DNA of 28,410 bases. It comes from CAYYHA01 sp964471535 (GTDB lineage: Bacteria > Myxococcota > Myxococcia > SLRQ01). The stretch is from positions 1 through 28,410 of the forward strand of contig CAYYHA010000033.1 in the NCBI GenBank assembly GCA_964471535.1, read 5' to 3'. A program made the translations under genes and the position numbers. Shown in pieces: positions 16,358 through 24,092 of the stretch (its first letter is position 1; each line of letters opens with the position of its first letter). The notes beneath the pieces were generated by a model that was not told where the DNA came from, did no database searches, and was given only the letters and a program-made list of their open reading frames with translations.

Positions 16358-18105
16358 CGCTTGCGCCCGATGTCGCAGCGCCCCTGTTTTCGCTGCCGCG
16401 GCGCCTCTGGATTGTAGAACGCGGCAGGGTCGAGGTGGCCGCCGTGGGCGCGGAGCCCTGCCGCAACGACGTCCCGCAGGATGGGGAGATCCGGGCGAAG
16501 TTCGACCTCCTCCGGCTTCAGGCCGAGATCCGCAAAACCACTCCCGCCGCGAGCAAGGTAGTCGTTGGTGACGACCTCGTACCGGGCTTTGGGATCGAGG
16601 GGCTTGCCTTGCACCCAGATCTTCCCGACCTGGCAGCCCTGCGTCTCGAAGGAGAGCCCATCCCAGGAGAGACCGCCATGCCCACCCGAAACCCCGAGCT
16701 GAACGATGCGGCGCAGGGTGGCCCCGTCGACGTGGAGGATGGCGAGGCGGTTGTCGAAGGGAAGCGCCTCGTAGACATTGCCGTAGGTCAGGGGGCCAGC
16801 GGGAAGCGGCGCCCGCAGCCCGCCGCCGTTGGTCATGCCCACGTCGGCCCCTGGCACCGCCTTGCGAAGCAGTCCGGCCACCAGGTTGCCCAGCGGCGAT
16901 TCGTCCAGGTAGGCGGCCCAGATCTCGGCGCTCGCCTCCACCCCGAGGGGCTCGGCCTTCTTGGCCGCCACCGCCTTCACCCAAGGGGCGACCGCCGCCT
17001 CTGCCCGCGCGTCGGGCGCCATGCGCTTGCCTCGGAAGACGGCGGGCTGGGGATCGGACACCGCGTGGCGCACGAGCTGTGGATCGCAACCGCTTCGGCC
17101 TTCTGCGTCCCGGACCACCGCCCCGCAGGTCGAGACGATCTCCAGCCGCGGGGGCCCTCGGCGGTCCAGCTGGACGACGCCGATCGCCTGCCCGCGCGCC
17201 CAGGCCTCGATCACCGGCAGGCCGTCGATGATGCGGGCAACGCGCTGGTGGGTGTGCCCGCCCACCAGAAGATCGATCGGCCCGGCGCCCAGACGTCGTG
17301 CGAGTTCGAGGAGGCCGCTGTCGTGACACCCCGCCTCGCCGTGGGAAGGCTCTGCCGCGCACGCCGCGCCGATGTGGACGGTAGCCACCACCCATCTTGC
17401 CCCGCGCGCACGAAGCTTCGCCGCCTCCTCGGCGATGCAGGGGGCCGGATCGAGAAAGTCCAGGCCCACCAGGTTGGCGCCCACAGTGGTCGTTGGCGTG
17501 TCGACGCCGGCCGCACCCACCACACCGATGCGCACGCCACCGCGCTCCACCAGCACGGACGGGCGGAGCCAGGCCGGAAGGCGGCCCGTCTTCTGCTCGA
17601 TCACGTTGCAGGCCAGGATGGGGAAGGATGCCTCGCGGATGCGCGCCTTCAGGGCGCCCCGCGGGTCGTCCGCCGCGCTCCCCGGCGTCACCGCCTCGCC
17701 CACCGGCCCGTAGTCGAACTCATGGTTCCCCAGCGCGGCCGCATCGATACCCAACGCCCGGTAGAGAGCGATCACCGCGGCACCCTCGCCCAGGTTGGAC
17801 TCGAGGGTGCCCTGGAAGAGGTCTCCTGCGTCGACGACCAGCACCGGGCCGGGGGCTGTCTCGCGAACCCGAGCGATGTACGCGCCCAGCCAGCGGGCGC
17901 CCCCCACCTCGACCGTGGCACCGTCCGGCGTGGTGAGCCGCTTCGGCAGAATCTGACCGTGGAGGTCACTGACGGTCACGACCGTGAGCGGCGCCGGCCC
18001 GCGAGCCGCCGCATCGGGCAGCGCCCGTCCCGCGGGTCGTCCTCCGGCACAGGCGAGCGCCCAGAGGAGGACGAGGAGGCCCGAAGATGCCCACCGAACG
18101 CGCAT
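16354..18105 (-). CDS. UshA-type 5'-nucleotidase / metallophosphoesterase lipoprotein
   Basis: This 583-residue exported protein begins with a hydrophobic signal ending WALAC (Cys19), so it is probably a lipoprotein. The N-terminal calcineurin-like phosphoesterase domain shows the metal-binding motifs in order: SDLHGQ (about 46-51), DAGDLFQG (about 92-99), GNHEFDYG (about 126-133), a VHIG His and GGHTHQ. The C-terminal 5'-nucleotidase domain (from about 370) has TNGGGLRAPLPAGPLTYG and ALPFDN, which bind the nucleotide. It probably hydrolyses nucleotides or related phosphoesters in the periplasm; the exact substrate is unknown. It starts 13 bases after queA and overlaps tgt by four bases, so it is embedded between two queuosine genes. 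No clear ribosome binding site precedes its ATG. Confidence 0.88.
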   Translation of the reverse strand: MRVRWASSGLLVLLWALACAGGRPAGRALPDAAARGPAPLTVVTVSDLHGQILPKRLTTPDGATVEVGGARWLGAYIARVRETAPGPVLVVDAGDLFQGTLESNLGEGAAVIALYRALGIDAAALGNHEFDYGPVGEAVTPGSAADDPRGALKARIREASFPILACNVIEQKTGRLPAWLRPSVLVERGGVRIGVVGAAGVDTPTTTVGANLVGLDFLDPAPCIAEEAAKLRARGARWVVATVHIGAACAAEPSHGEAGCHDSGLLELARRLGAGPIDLLVGGHTHQRVARIIDGLPVIEAWARGQAIGVVQLDRRGPPRLEIVSTCGAVVRDAEGRSGCDPQLVRHAVSDPQPAVFRGKRMAPDARAEAAVAPWVKAVAAKKAEPLGVEASAEIWAAYLDESPLGNLVAGLLRKAVPGADVGMTNGGGLRAPLPAGPLTYGNVYEALPFDNRLAILHVDGATLRRIVQLGVSGGHGGLSWDGLSFETQGCQVGKIWVQGKPLDPKARYEVVTNDYLARGGSGFADLGLKPEEVELRPDLPILRDVVAAGLRAHGGHLDPAAFYNPEAPRQRKQGRCDIGRKR

Positions 18106-18118
18106 TGGAGCGGTTTTA

Positions 18119-19159
18119 CTACAAAATCAGCATCGCATCCCCATAGGAATAGAAGCGGTAACCCGACTCGATGGCATGGCGGTAGGCGGCGAGCACCCGC
18201 TCCCGGCCCGCGAGTGCGCTGACCAGCATCAGGAGGGTGCTGCGGGGCAAATGGAAGTTGGTCACGAGCCCGTCGATGGCCCTGAACCGATACCCCGGCC
18301 GGATGAAGAGATCCGTGCGCCCCTCCCCAGGCACCACGACGCCGCTCGGATCCGCGGCCGCCTCTAGGGTGCGCAGCGCCGTGGTTCCCACCGCAACGAT
18401 CCGGCCGCCCTGTGCACGCACCTCCGCGATCCGCCGGGCGGTCGCCTCGGGCACCCGCCAGCGCTCCTCGTGCATCACGTGCGCCTCGATGTGCTCCGCG
18501 CGAACGGGGAGGAAGGTGCCCGGCCCCACGTACAGGGTGACCGAAGCCCACCCGATCCCCCGTGCCCGTAGGCGTGCGAAGACGCGCGGGGTGAAATGGA
18601 GGCCTGCGGTAGGGGCCGCCACCGCCCCTGGCGTGCGCGCATACACCGTTTGGTAGCGCAGACGGTCGTCGACGGGCGAAGGCTCCGAGCCCCGCCGGAT
18701 GTAGGGAGGTAAGGGGACCTCGCCGCCGCCCGATTCCAGCCAGGCCAGCACGGCCGGCGGATCGCGGTCGAAGACGAGTTCGATCAGGCCCCCGTCCTCC
18801 ACCTTGCACACTTCGGCTTGCACCTCACCGAAGTCGAGCCCTTGGCCGGGCCGCGGTCGTTTGGAGGCGCGGCACATCGCCCCCCAGCGGCGCCCTTCGA
18901 CCACTTCGATGAGCAGCACTTCCACTGCCCCGCCGCTTTCGGCCTTCCGGCCGAAGACGCGGGCCGGGATGACCCGTACGTCGTTGAGCACGAGGAGGTC
19001 TCCCGGCTGCAGCAGCTCGGGCAGGTCGAGGAAGCCATGGTCGGAGGGCGGCCCCGCGTCCCGCGGCAGAAGCATCAGCCGCGACGCGTCGCGCTCTTCG
19101 AGCGGGGCTTGGGCGATGCACCTCTCCGGCAGCTCGTAGTCGAAGTCGTCGGTACGCAC
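18119..19159 (-). CDS. queA: S-adenosylmethionine:tRNA ribosyltransferase-isomerase
   Basis: QueA transfers and rearranges the ribosyl part of S-adenosylmethionine onto preQ1-tRNA, giving epoxyqueuosine. The 346-residue protein starts at a GTG (19159). The N-terminus MRTDDFDYELPERCIAQ aligns with the usual QueA start, and GGAA lies upstream. Family blocks include SRLM, LNDVRVIPAR, PLPPYIRR, YQTVYA, the near-invariant AAPTAGLHFT, LYVGPGTFLPVR, GGRIVAVGTT..RTLE, TNFHLPRSTLLMLVSA and YRFYSYGDAMLI. It is 29 bases downstream of the cNMP-binding gene and 13 bases before the nucleotidase gene. Confidence 0.97.
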   Translation of the reverse strand: MRTDDFDYELPERCIAQAPLEERDASRLMLLPRDAGPPSDHGFLDLPELLQPGDLLVLNDVRVIPARVFGRKAESGGAVEVLLIEVVEGRRWGAMCRASKRPRPGQGLDFGEVQAEVCKVEDGGLIELVFDRDPPAVLAWLESGGGEVPLPPYIRRGSEPSPVDDRLRYQTVYARTPGAVAAPTAGLHFTPRVFARLRARGIGWASVTLYVGPGTFLPVRAEHIEAHVMHEERWRVPEATARRIAEVRAQGGRIVAVGTTALRTLEAAADPSGVVVPGEGRTDLFIRPGYRFRAIDGLVTNFHLPRSTLLMLVSALAGRERVLAAYRHAIESGYRFYSYGDAMLIL

Positions 19160-19188
19160 CGCTGGAATTCCGGCACTCGCCGCCCGCG

Positions 19189-19629
19189 TCAGTCACTCAT
19201 CAGCTTCTGTACCGTGTCCTCGCTGCGCATCAGGCCCACTTTACCGACGATCTCCCGCACCTTTGGGTAGTCCTTCAGGATTTCCATGACGGGCGCACGG
19301 TCGAAAGCGAGGGTACGTGTGGGTCGGGTGGTCTCCACGGTGGCGGTACGGGGCTGTTCCATCACTGCGGAGATCTCTCCGAAGAACTTGCCGGGGCCGA
19401 GCACCGCCACCTCCTTCTCGGACGCAATGTCCTCGACCGTCACCTTCACCTCCCCCTCGAGAATCACCCAGAACACCGAGCCTTCCTCACCTTCGCGACA
19501 GACGACGTGCCCGGCGGGGAAGCTCTCCTCCCTGGCCACGGCCATCATCCGCCTCCGCCCTGCCTCGTCGAGAAAGGCAAAGAGTTTCGACGATCGGGCG
19601 AACTCCTCGGGGTCCATTTGGATGCTCAT
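19189..19629 (-). CDS. Single-domain cyclic-nucleotide-binding protein
   Basis: This 146-residue cytoplasmic protein is made almost entirely of one CAP/Crp-type cNMP-binding domain. There is a helical start, a beta roll with GEEGSVFWVILEGEV, and the phosphate-binding cassette LGPGKFFGEISAVMEQPRTATV. The cassette's Glu, Arg and Thr, which usually contact cAMP or cGMP, are kept. There is no DNA-binding helix-turn-helix or catalytic domain, so it may act through protein contacts. The start is either ATG 19629, sharing one base with the kinase stop (TGATG), or GTG 19632 with a four-base overlap. This tight coupling suggests it works with the kinase upstream. The true ligand is unknown. Confidence 0.88.
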   Translation of the reverse strand: MSIQMDPEEFARSSKLFAFLDEAGRRRMMAVAREESFPAGHVVCREGEEGSVFWVILEGEVKVTVEDIASEKEVAVLGPGKFFGEISAVMEQPRTATVETTRPTRTLAFDRAPVMEILKDYPKVREIVGKVGLMRSEDTVQKLMSD

Positions 19630-21413
19630 CACGCGCCTCGCTTGCTGTCCATGGGGAGACGTACATGGAAGGTGGTCCCCTTCGGTGAGGAATCGTAGTC
19701 GATGCTGCCCCCATGCTCGTCGATGATCTTCTTCACGATGGCCAGGCCTAGGCCCGTTCCGTCCTTCTTTCCGTGGGTGGCAAAGGAGTCGAAGAGGCGT
19801 CCCTCCATCTCGGCCGGGATGCCGGGGCCCGTATCCGAGAAACCGAAGTAGAGGGTGTGCTCGTCTGGACGATCGATGGTCCAGGTGAAGGTCCCGCCGG
19901 GGGACATGGCCTGGCAGGCATTGCGGGCGATGTTCGCGACCACACGCTTCATCTTGTTCTCGTCGAAGTAGGCCGCACCTCGGTACCGGTCCTCGACCAC
20001 CCAGGCGATGCGATAGCTCTCCATTTCGGGGCGGAGCAGCTCGCGCACCTCGGCGATGAACTTGTGCAGGTAGACCCGGCGCGCCAGGATCTCTCTCTTC
20101 CCCTTGGCGAAGGCCATGATCTCGTGGGCCATCCCGTTGATGTGGTCGAACTGCTTGAGGATGGCTTCCACGTGCGCATCGCGCGCAGCCGGATCGTCCT
20201 CGAGCGCCATCAGCTGCGCATGTCCGCTGATCACGGTCATGGGCGTCTTCAGATCGTGGAGGATGCCAGAGACCATCTGGCCGATGAGGCTCAGGCGCTC
20301 CTGCCGTGCCTCCTCCTCCCTCGCCTTCGACACGGCGATCGCGCGGCTCGCCTGACCAGCGATGAGCGTGGTGAGCTTCAAGTCGTCGTCGGAGAAGGCT
20401 TCGTCCACCAGCTTGTTGACGAGTTCCAAGGTACCGATGACGCGGTCTGCGACGCGGAGCGGCACCGCCACCAGATTGCGCGTGCGAAAACCGAGCCGCT
20501 CGTCGACCGTGGGGTCGTGCGCCGGATCGGCTTTGACGTCGTTCACGATGCGCCCGGTGCCGCTACGGGCGACCTGCCCGGCGATGCCACTCCCCGCCCG
20601 CAGGCGGATGCGCTGCAGGCGCTCCCCGATCGGCCCCTCCGCGGCGCGAAAGTAGAGGTGCTCGCCGTGCTCGTCCTGCAACAGCACCGACCCCGCCTCG
20701 GCGCCTACCACCTCGCACGCTTTCTCGAGCACGTTCTGCAGAATCTCCTCGAGGCTCCGAGCACCCGAGATCTGGCGTTCGACCTCGTAGAGGAGATCGA
20801 GCTCGGCAATCTTGTGGCGTAGCCGGGCCTCGGCCTCCATCAGCTCCCGGTTGCGGGCGAGCAGGTCCTGGTACAGCGTGCTGTTCTCGATGGAGATCGC
20901 CGCCTGTGCCACCAGGGCGCAGAGCAGCGCTTCGTCGTCCTGATCGAACGCGCCACCTTCCTTGTTGAGGCACTCCACTGCGCCGATGACCTCCCCTCGC
21001 TGATCGAACATGGGAGCGCAGAGGATGGACCGCGTACGGTAGCCGCTGGCACGGTCCACATCGGGGTTGAAGCGCCGATCGGCATAGGCATCGGGAATGT
21101 TCGCGACCTCGCCTGTCGCCGCCACATGGCCCACGATGCCACTGCCGAGCTTCAGCCGGATCTCCCGCAGCTCGGTACCCTGCATCACCTTCGACCAGAT
21201 CTCCCCGCGCTCACGATCCACGAGGAAGAGCGTCGAGCGGTCGGCCTTCATCAGCTCGGTGATCTTCTCCATGATGCGCTGCAGGAGCGTATCCAGATCG
21301 AAGGTACGCCCCAGCGCGCGGCCAATCTCGAGCACGGCGGCGAGACGTTCGGCACTGCGGGAAGAGGCCTCTCCACGTGGCCTCGATGGCGCGACGGACA
21401 TCGCCGGGATCAT
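19629..21413 (-). CDS. Soluble sensor histidine kinase with two GAF domains
   Basis: The protein has 594 residues from ATG 21413, eight bases past the polA stop. GTG 21446 would overlap polA; ATG 21401 is also possible. There is no membrane segment, so sensing is cytoplasmic. GAF1 (about 25-180) and GAF2 (about 210-365) each have the usual 'GSGI.G.VA' and 'AVPL/CAPM...VIG.LE..NK' blocks and are joined by a coiled-coil helix. The HisKA part has the phospho-acceptor His (about 386) in GILHDLKTPMTVISGH. The ATPase part has the N box (VVANIARNACQAM), DTGPGIP and GTGLGLAIVKKIIDEHGG. No receiver domain or response regulator gene is nearby. The GAF ligand is unknown. Confidence 0.93.
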   Translation of the reverse strand: MIPAMSVAPSRPRGEASSRSAERLAAVLEIGRALGRTFDLDTLLQRIMEKITELMKADRSTLFLVDRERGEIWSKVMQGTELREIRLKLGSGIVGHVAATGEVANIPDAYADRRFNPDVDRASGYRTRSILCAPMFDQRGEVIGAVECLNKEGGAFDQDDEALLCALVAQAAISIENSTLYQDLLARNRELMEAEARLRHKIAELDLLYEVERQISGARSLEEILQNVLEKACEVVGAEAGSVLLQDEHGEHLYFRAAEGPIGERLQRIRLRAGSGIAGQVARSGTGRIVNDVKADPAHDPTVDERLGFRTRNLVAVPLRVADRVIGTLELVNKLVDEAFSDDDLKLTTLIAGQASRAIAVSKAREEEARQERLSLIGQMVSGILHDLKTPMTVISGHAQLMALEDDPAARDAHVEAILKQFDHINGMAHEIMAFAKGKREILARRVYLHKFIAEVRELLRPEMESYRIAWVVEDRYRGAAYFDENKMKRVVANIARNACQAMSPGGTFTWTIDRPDEHTLYFGFSDTGPGIPAEMEGRLFDSFATHGKKDGTGLGLAIVKKIIDEHGGSIDYDSSPKGTTFHVRLPMDSKRGA

Positions 21414-21420
21414 ACCAAGG

Positions 21421-24081
21421 TCAGTGCGCCTGCGCCCAATTCGCACCCATGCCCACCTCGACCTGCAGCGGCACAGAGAGTTGCACCACGCCCTCCATGG
21501 TGTGCCGCAGCCAGGCGGCGACCCGTTCGGCGTCGGCCTCTGGGACCTCGAGCACCAACTCGTCGTGAACCTGCAGGATCATCCGTGCGCCGGGACTCTC
21601 TGCTGCCAGCCCGTCGTCGACTAGGAGCATCGCTTTCTTGATGATGTCGGCAGCCGTGCCCTGAATGGGCGTGTTCACGGCAATCCGCTCCGCCGCAGCT
21701 CGAACGTTGCGGTTCTGCGAGTGGAGATCGGGAAGAATCCGCCGCCTACCGAAGAGCGTGCGGACCATGGAATGCTCCCGCGCCTCCTCGAGGGTGCGAT
21801 CGATCCATCGTTTCACCCCTGCGTAGCGCCGGAAGTACTCATCGATGAACGCCTGCGCCTCGCGGCGCTCGAGACCGAGATCGCGGGCGAGGCGGAAGGC
21901 GCTCATTCCGTAGAGGATGCCGAAGTTGATCGCCTTCGCGATCCGTCGCTGTTCCGGCGTCACCGCTTCTGCCGGCACACCGAGGATCTCCGAAGCCGTC
22001 CGCGTGTGGATGTCCTCGCCCTGGCGAAAGGCCTCGATGAGCGCCGCATCCTTGCCGCTCTGGCCGAGGATGCGCAGCTCGATCTGCGAGTAATCGGCCG
22101 AGAGCAGCACGGCACCCTTCTCGGCGACGAACGCCTCGCGGATACGTCGCCCATCCTCGGTGCGGATAGGGATGTTCTGCAGGTTCGGATCGGAGCTCGA
22201 CAGGCGCCCAGTGGCCGCGGTCGTCTGGCTGAAGCTCGTATGGATACGCCCCGTCTCGGGATGCACGAGCGCCGGAAGCGCATCGATGTAGGTGCTCTTC
22301 AGCTTGGTGAGGGCCCGGTACTGCAGCACGGCCCGGGGCAGCGGATGCGCCTCGGCGAGGGCTTCGAGCACTGTCACGTCGGTAGAGGGGCCCGTCTTGG
22401 TCCGCTTCTTCACCGGCAGTCCCAAGTCCTCGAAGAGAACCACCGCGAGCTGCTTGGGCGAGAGGATCGAGAAGGGGCGCCCCGCGAGTGCATGGATCTC
22501 CGCTTCGAGCCGCGCGATGCGCTCCCCGTAGGCCGCGGAGAGGGCATTCAGCTTTTCCACGTCCACCTTCACCCCGGCCATCTCCATGCGTGCGAGCACC
22601 ATCGAAAGCGGCGCCTCCAGGGACTCATAGAGCTCCCACAACCCTGCCTCCTCCACCCGTGGCTTCAGACGCTCGGCGAGCCGATAGGTCAGGTCGGCGT
22701 CCTCGCAGGCGTAGGGCGCCGCCTGCTCCAGAGGAACTGCATCGAAGGTCTTCTGTGCCTTTCCGCTTCCCGCCACCGCCTTGAAGGAGATGGCGCTATG
22801 CCCCAGCTCCCGCTGCGCCAGCGCGTCGAGCCCGTGGCTCGGCTGTCCCGGATCGAGGAGGTAGTCGAGGAGCATCGGATCCGCGGCGACACCACGGAGC
22901 GTCACGCCGGCCCGCTTCAAGACGATCCAGTCGTACTTCGCGTTCTGCAGGTACTTCTTCACCTGCGGGTCCTCGATGAGGGGCCGCAGGGCCTCGAGGA
23001 CCGCTTCCCGGCCGAGCTGCGGCGGCGCGCCCATGTAGCGGTGCCCGACCGGAATGTAGGCAGCCCACCCGCCCTCCGTTGCCACGGAGAGGCCCACCAG
23101 CTCGGCGCGCATCGGATCGCGGCTGGTCGTCTCAGTGTCGAGTGCGAAGGCAGGCGCTTCGCGCAGGCGGCGGACGACGGCCTCGAGCTGCACCTCCTCG
23201 AGGACCGTCTCATAGGCATCCATGGAGATGGCCTGCTCCGGGGTGAGCTGCTCGAGGAGGCGAGAGAACTCCCAGCGGCGGAAGAGCTCCCGCAGGCGCT
23301 CGGTGTCTGGCGCTTTGACTGCGAGATCCTCGACGTGTACGGAGAGCGGCACGTCGGTGGCGATCCGCACGAGCTCCCGGGAGCGCAGGGCATCGTCCCG
23401 ACCCGCTTCGATCTTCCGGCGGGTCGCAGGGCTGGAGATCTCACCGGTGCGCTCGAGGAGCGCATCGAGGGTGCCGAAGCGCTCGAGGAGCGATGCGGCG
23501 GTCTTCGGTCCGATGCCCTTGACGCCAGGCACGTTGTCGGAACTGTCACCGATGAGCGCCATCGCGTCGATCACCTGCGCGGGGGGCACACCGAACTTCT
23601 TCCGCGCGGTCGCCTCGTCGAGCCATCGGTCGTGCATGCCGTCGTAGATCGTGAGGCCGGGACGCAAGAGCTGCAGAAAGTCCTTGTCGCCGGTGACGAT
23701 CACCACCTCGTAGCCCTTCTCAACGGCCTCGAGGGCCAAGGTGCCGATGATGTCGTCGGCCTCCCACCCCTCCTCCATCAGCAGTGGCAGGTTCATGGCG
23801 CGGACCACCGCATGGATGCCCTCGACCTGCTGAGCGAGGTCTTCGGGCATCGGCGGCCGGTTCGCCTTGTAGAAGGCATCGAGGGCGTGGCGGAAGGTCG
23901 GGCCGGGCGCATCGAAGACCACCGCTGCGTGGGTCGGCTTCCCCTCCCGCAGCACCTTCTGCAGCATGTTCACGAAGCCTAGGATGGCCCCCGTCGGCTC
24001 GCCTTTGCGGTTGGAGAGGTGGGGCAGCGCGAAGTAGGCGCGGTAGAGGTAGCTCGAACCGTCGATGAGGAAGAGGCGCAT
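21421..24081 (-). CDS. polA: DNA polymerase I with both exonuclease domains
   Basis: Pol I fills gaps and removes RNA primers. The ATG at 24081 gives the standard N-terminus MRLFLIDGSSYLYRAYFALP and an 886-residue protein; the frame extends to 24288 without family similarity. The 5'-3' exonuclease occupies about 1-285 (TGDKDF, VPGVKGIGPKTA). The 3'-5' proofreading domain (about 300-480) looks intact, with Asp315/Glu317 in DTET, NAKYD (380-384) and YACEDAD (457-463). Polymerase motif A is SADYSQIELR (Asp663), motif B RRIAKAINFGILYG (712-725) and motif C VHDE (838-841). No Shine-Dalgarno sequence precedes the ATG; the preceding bases are pyrimidine-rich. It heads the minus-strand gene block and is divergent from the TolC-family gene. 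Confidence 0.97.
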   Translation of the reverse strand: MRLFLIDGSSYLYRAYFALPHLSNRKGEPTGAILGFVNMLQKVLREGKPTHAAVVFDAPGPTFRHALDAFYKANRPPMPEDLAQQVEGIHAVVRAMNLPLLMEEGWEADDIIGTLALEAVEKGYEVVIVTGDKDFLQLLRPGLTIYDGMHDRWLDEATARKKFGVPPAQVIDAMALIGDSSDNVPGVKGIGPKTAASLLERFGTLDALLERTGEISSPATRRKIEAGRDDALRSRELVRIATDVPLSVHVEDLAVKAPDTERLRELFRRWEFSRLLEQLTPEQAISMDAYETVLEEVQLEAVVRRLREAPAFALDTETTSRDPMRAELVGLSVATEGGWAAYIPVGHRYMGAPPQLGREAVLEALRPLIEDPQVKKYLQNAKYDWIVLKRAGVTLRGVAADPMLLDYLLDPGQPSHGLDALAQRELGHSAISFKAVAGSGKAQKTFDAVPLEQAAPYACEDADLTYRLAERLKPRVEEAGLWELYESLEAPLSMVLARMEMAGVKVDVEKLNALSAAYGERIARLEAEIHALAGRPFSILSPKQLAVVLFEDLGLPVKKRTKTGPSTDVTVLEALAEAHPLPRAVLQYRALTKLKSTYIDALPALVHPETGRIHTSFSQTTAATGRLSSSDPNLQNIPIRTEDGRRIREAFVAEKGAVLLSADYSQIELRILGQSGKDAALIEAFRQGEDIHTRTASEILGVPAEAVTPEQRRIAKAINFGILYGMSAFRLARDLGLERREAQAFIDEYFRRYAGVKRWIDRTLEEAREHSMVRTLFGRRRILPDLHSQNRNVRAAAERIAVNTPIQGTAADIIKKAMLLVDDGLAAESPGARMILQVHDELVLEVPEADAERVAAWLRHTMEGVVQLSVPLQVEVGMGANWAQAH

Positions 24082-24082
24082 T

Positions 24083-24089
24083 GGGGGAG
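24083..24089 (+). promoter_or_regulatory. Ribosome binding site of the TolC-family gene
   Basis: The run GGGGGAG ends three bases before the ATG at 24093 and sits almost against the polA start codon on the other strand. It supports ATG 24093, although a later ATG at 24132 fits the signal peptide better. Confidence 0.5.
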
Positions 24090-24092
24090 AGC

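Noticed and set aside
16435..18222. 595-codon plus-strand frame opposite the nucleotidase gene
   Set aside because: The minus-strand product carries all metallophosphoesterase motifs; the plus frame has none and extends across the intergenic gap into queA.
21721..23982. 753-codon open frame on the plus strand, antisense to polA
   Set aside because: It lies wholly opposite an intact polA with all family motifs. Long antisense frames are expected in G+C-rich genes, and its translation shows no recognisable domain.
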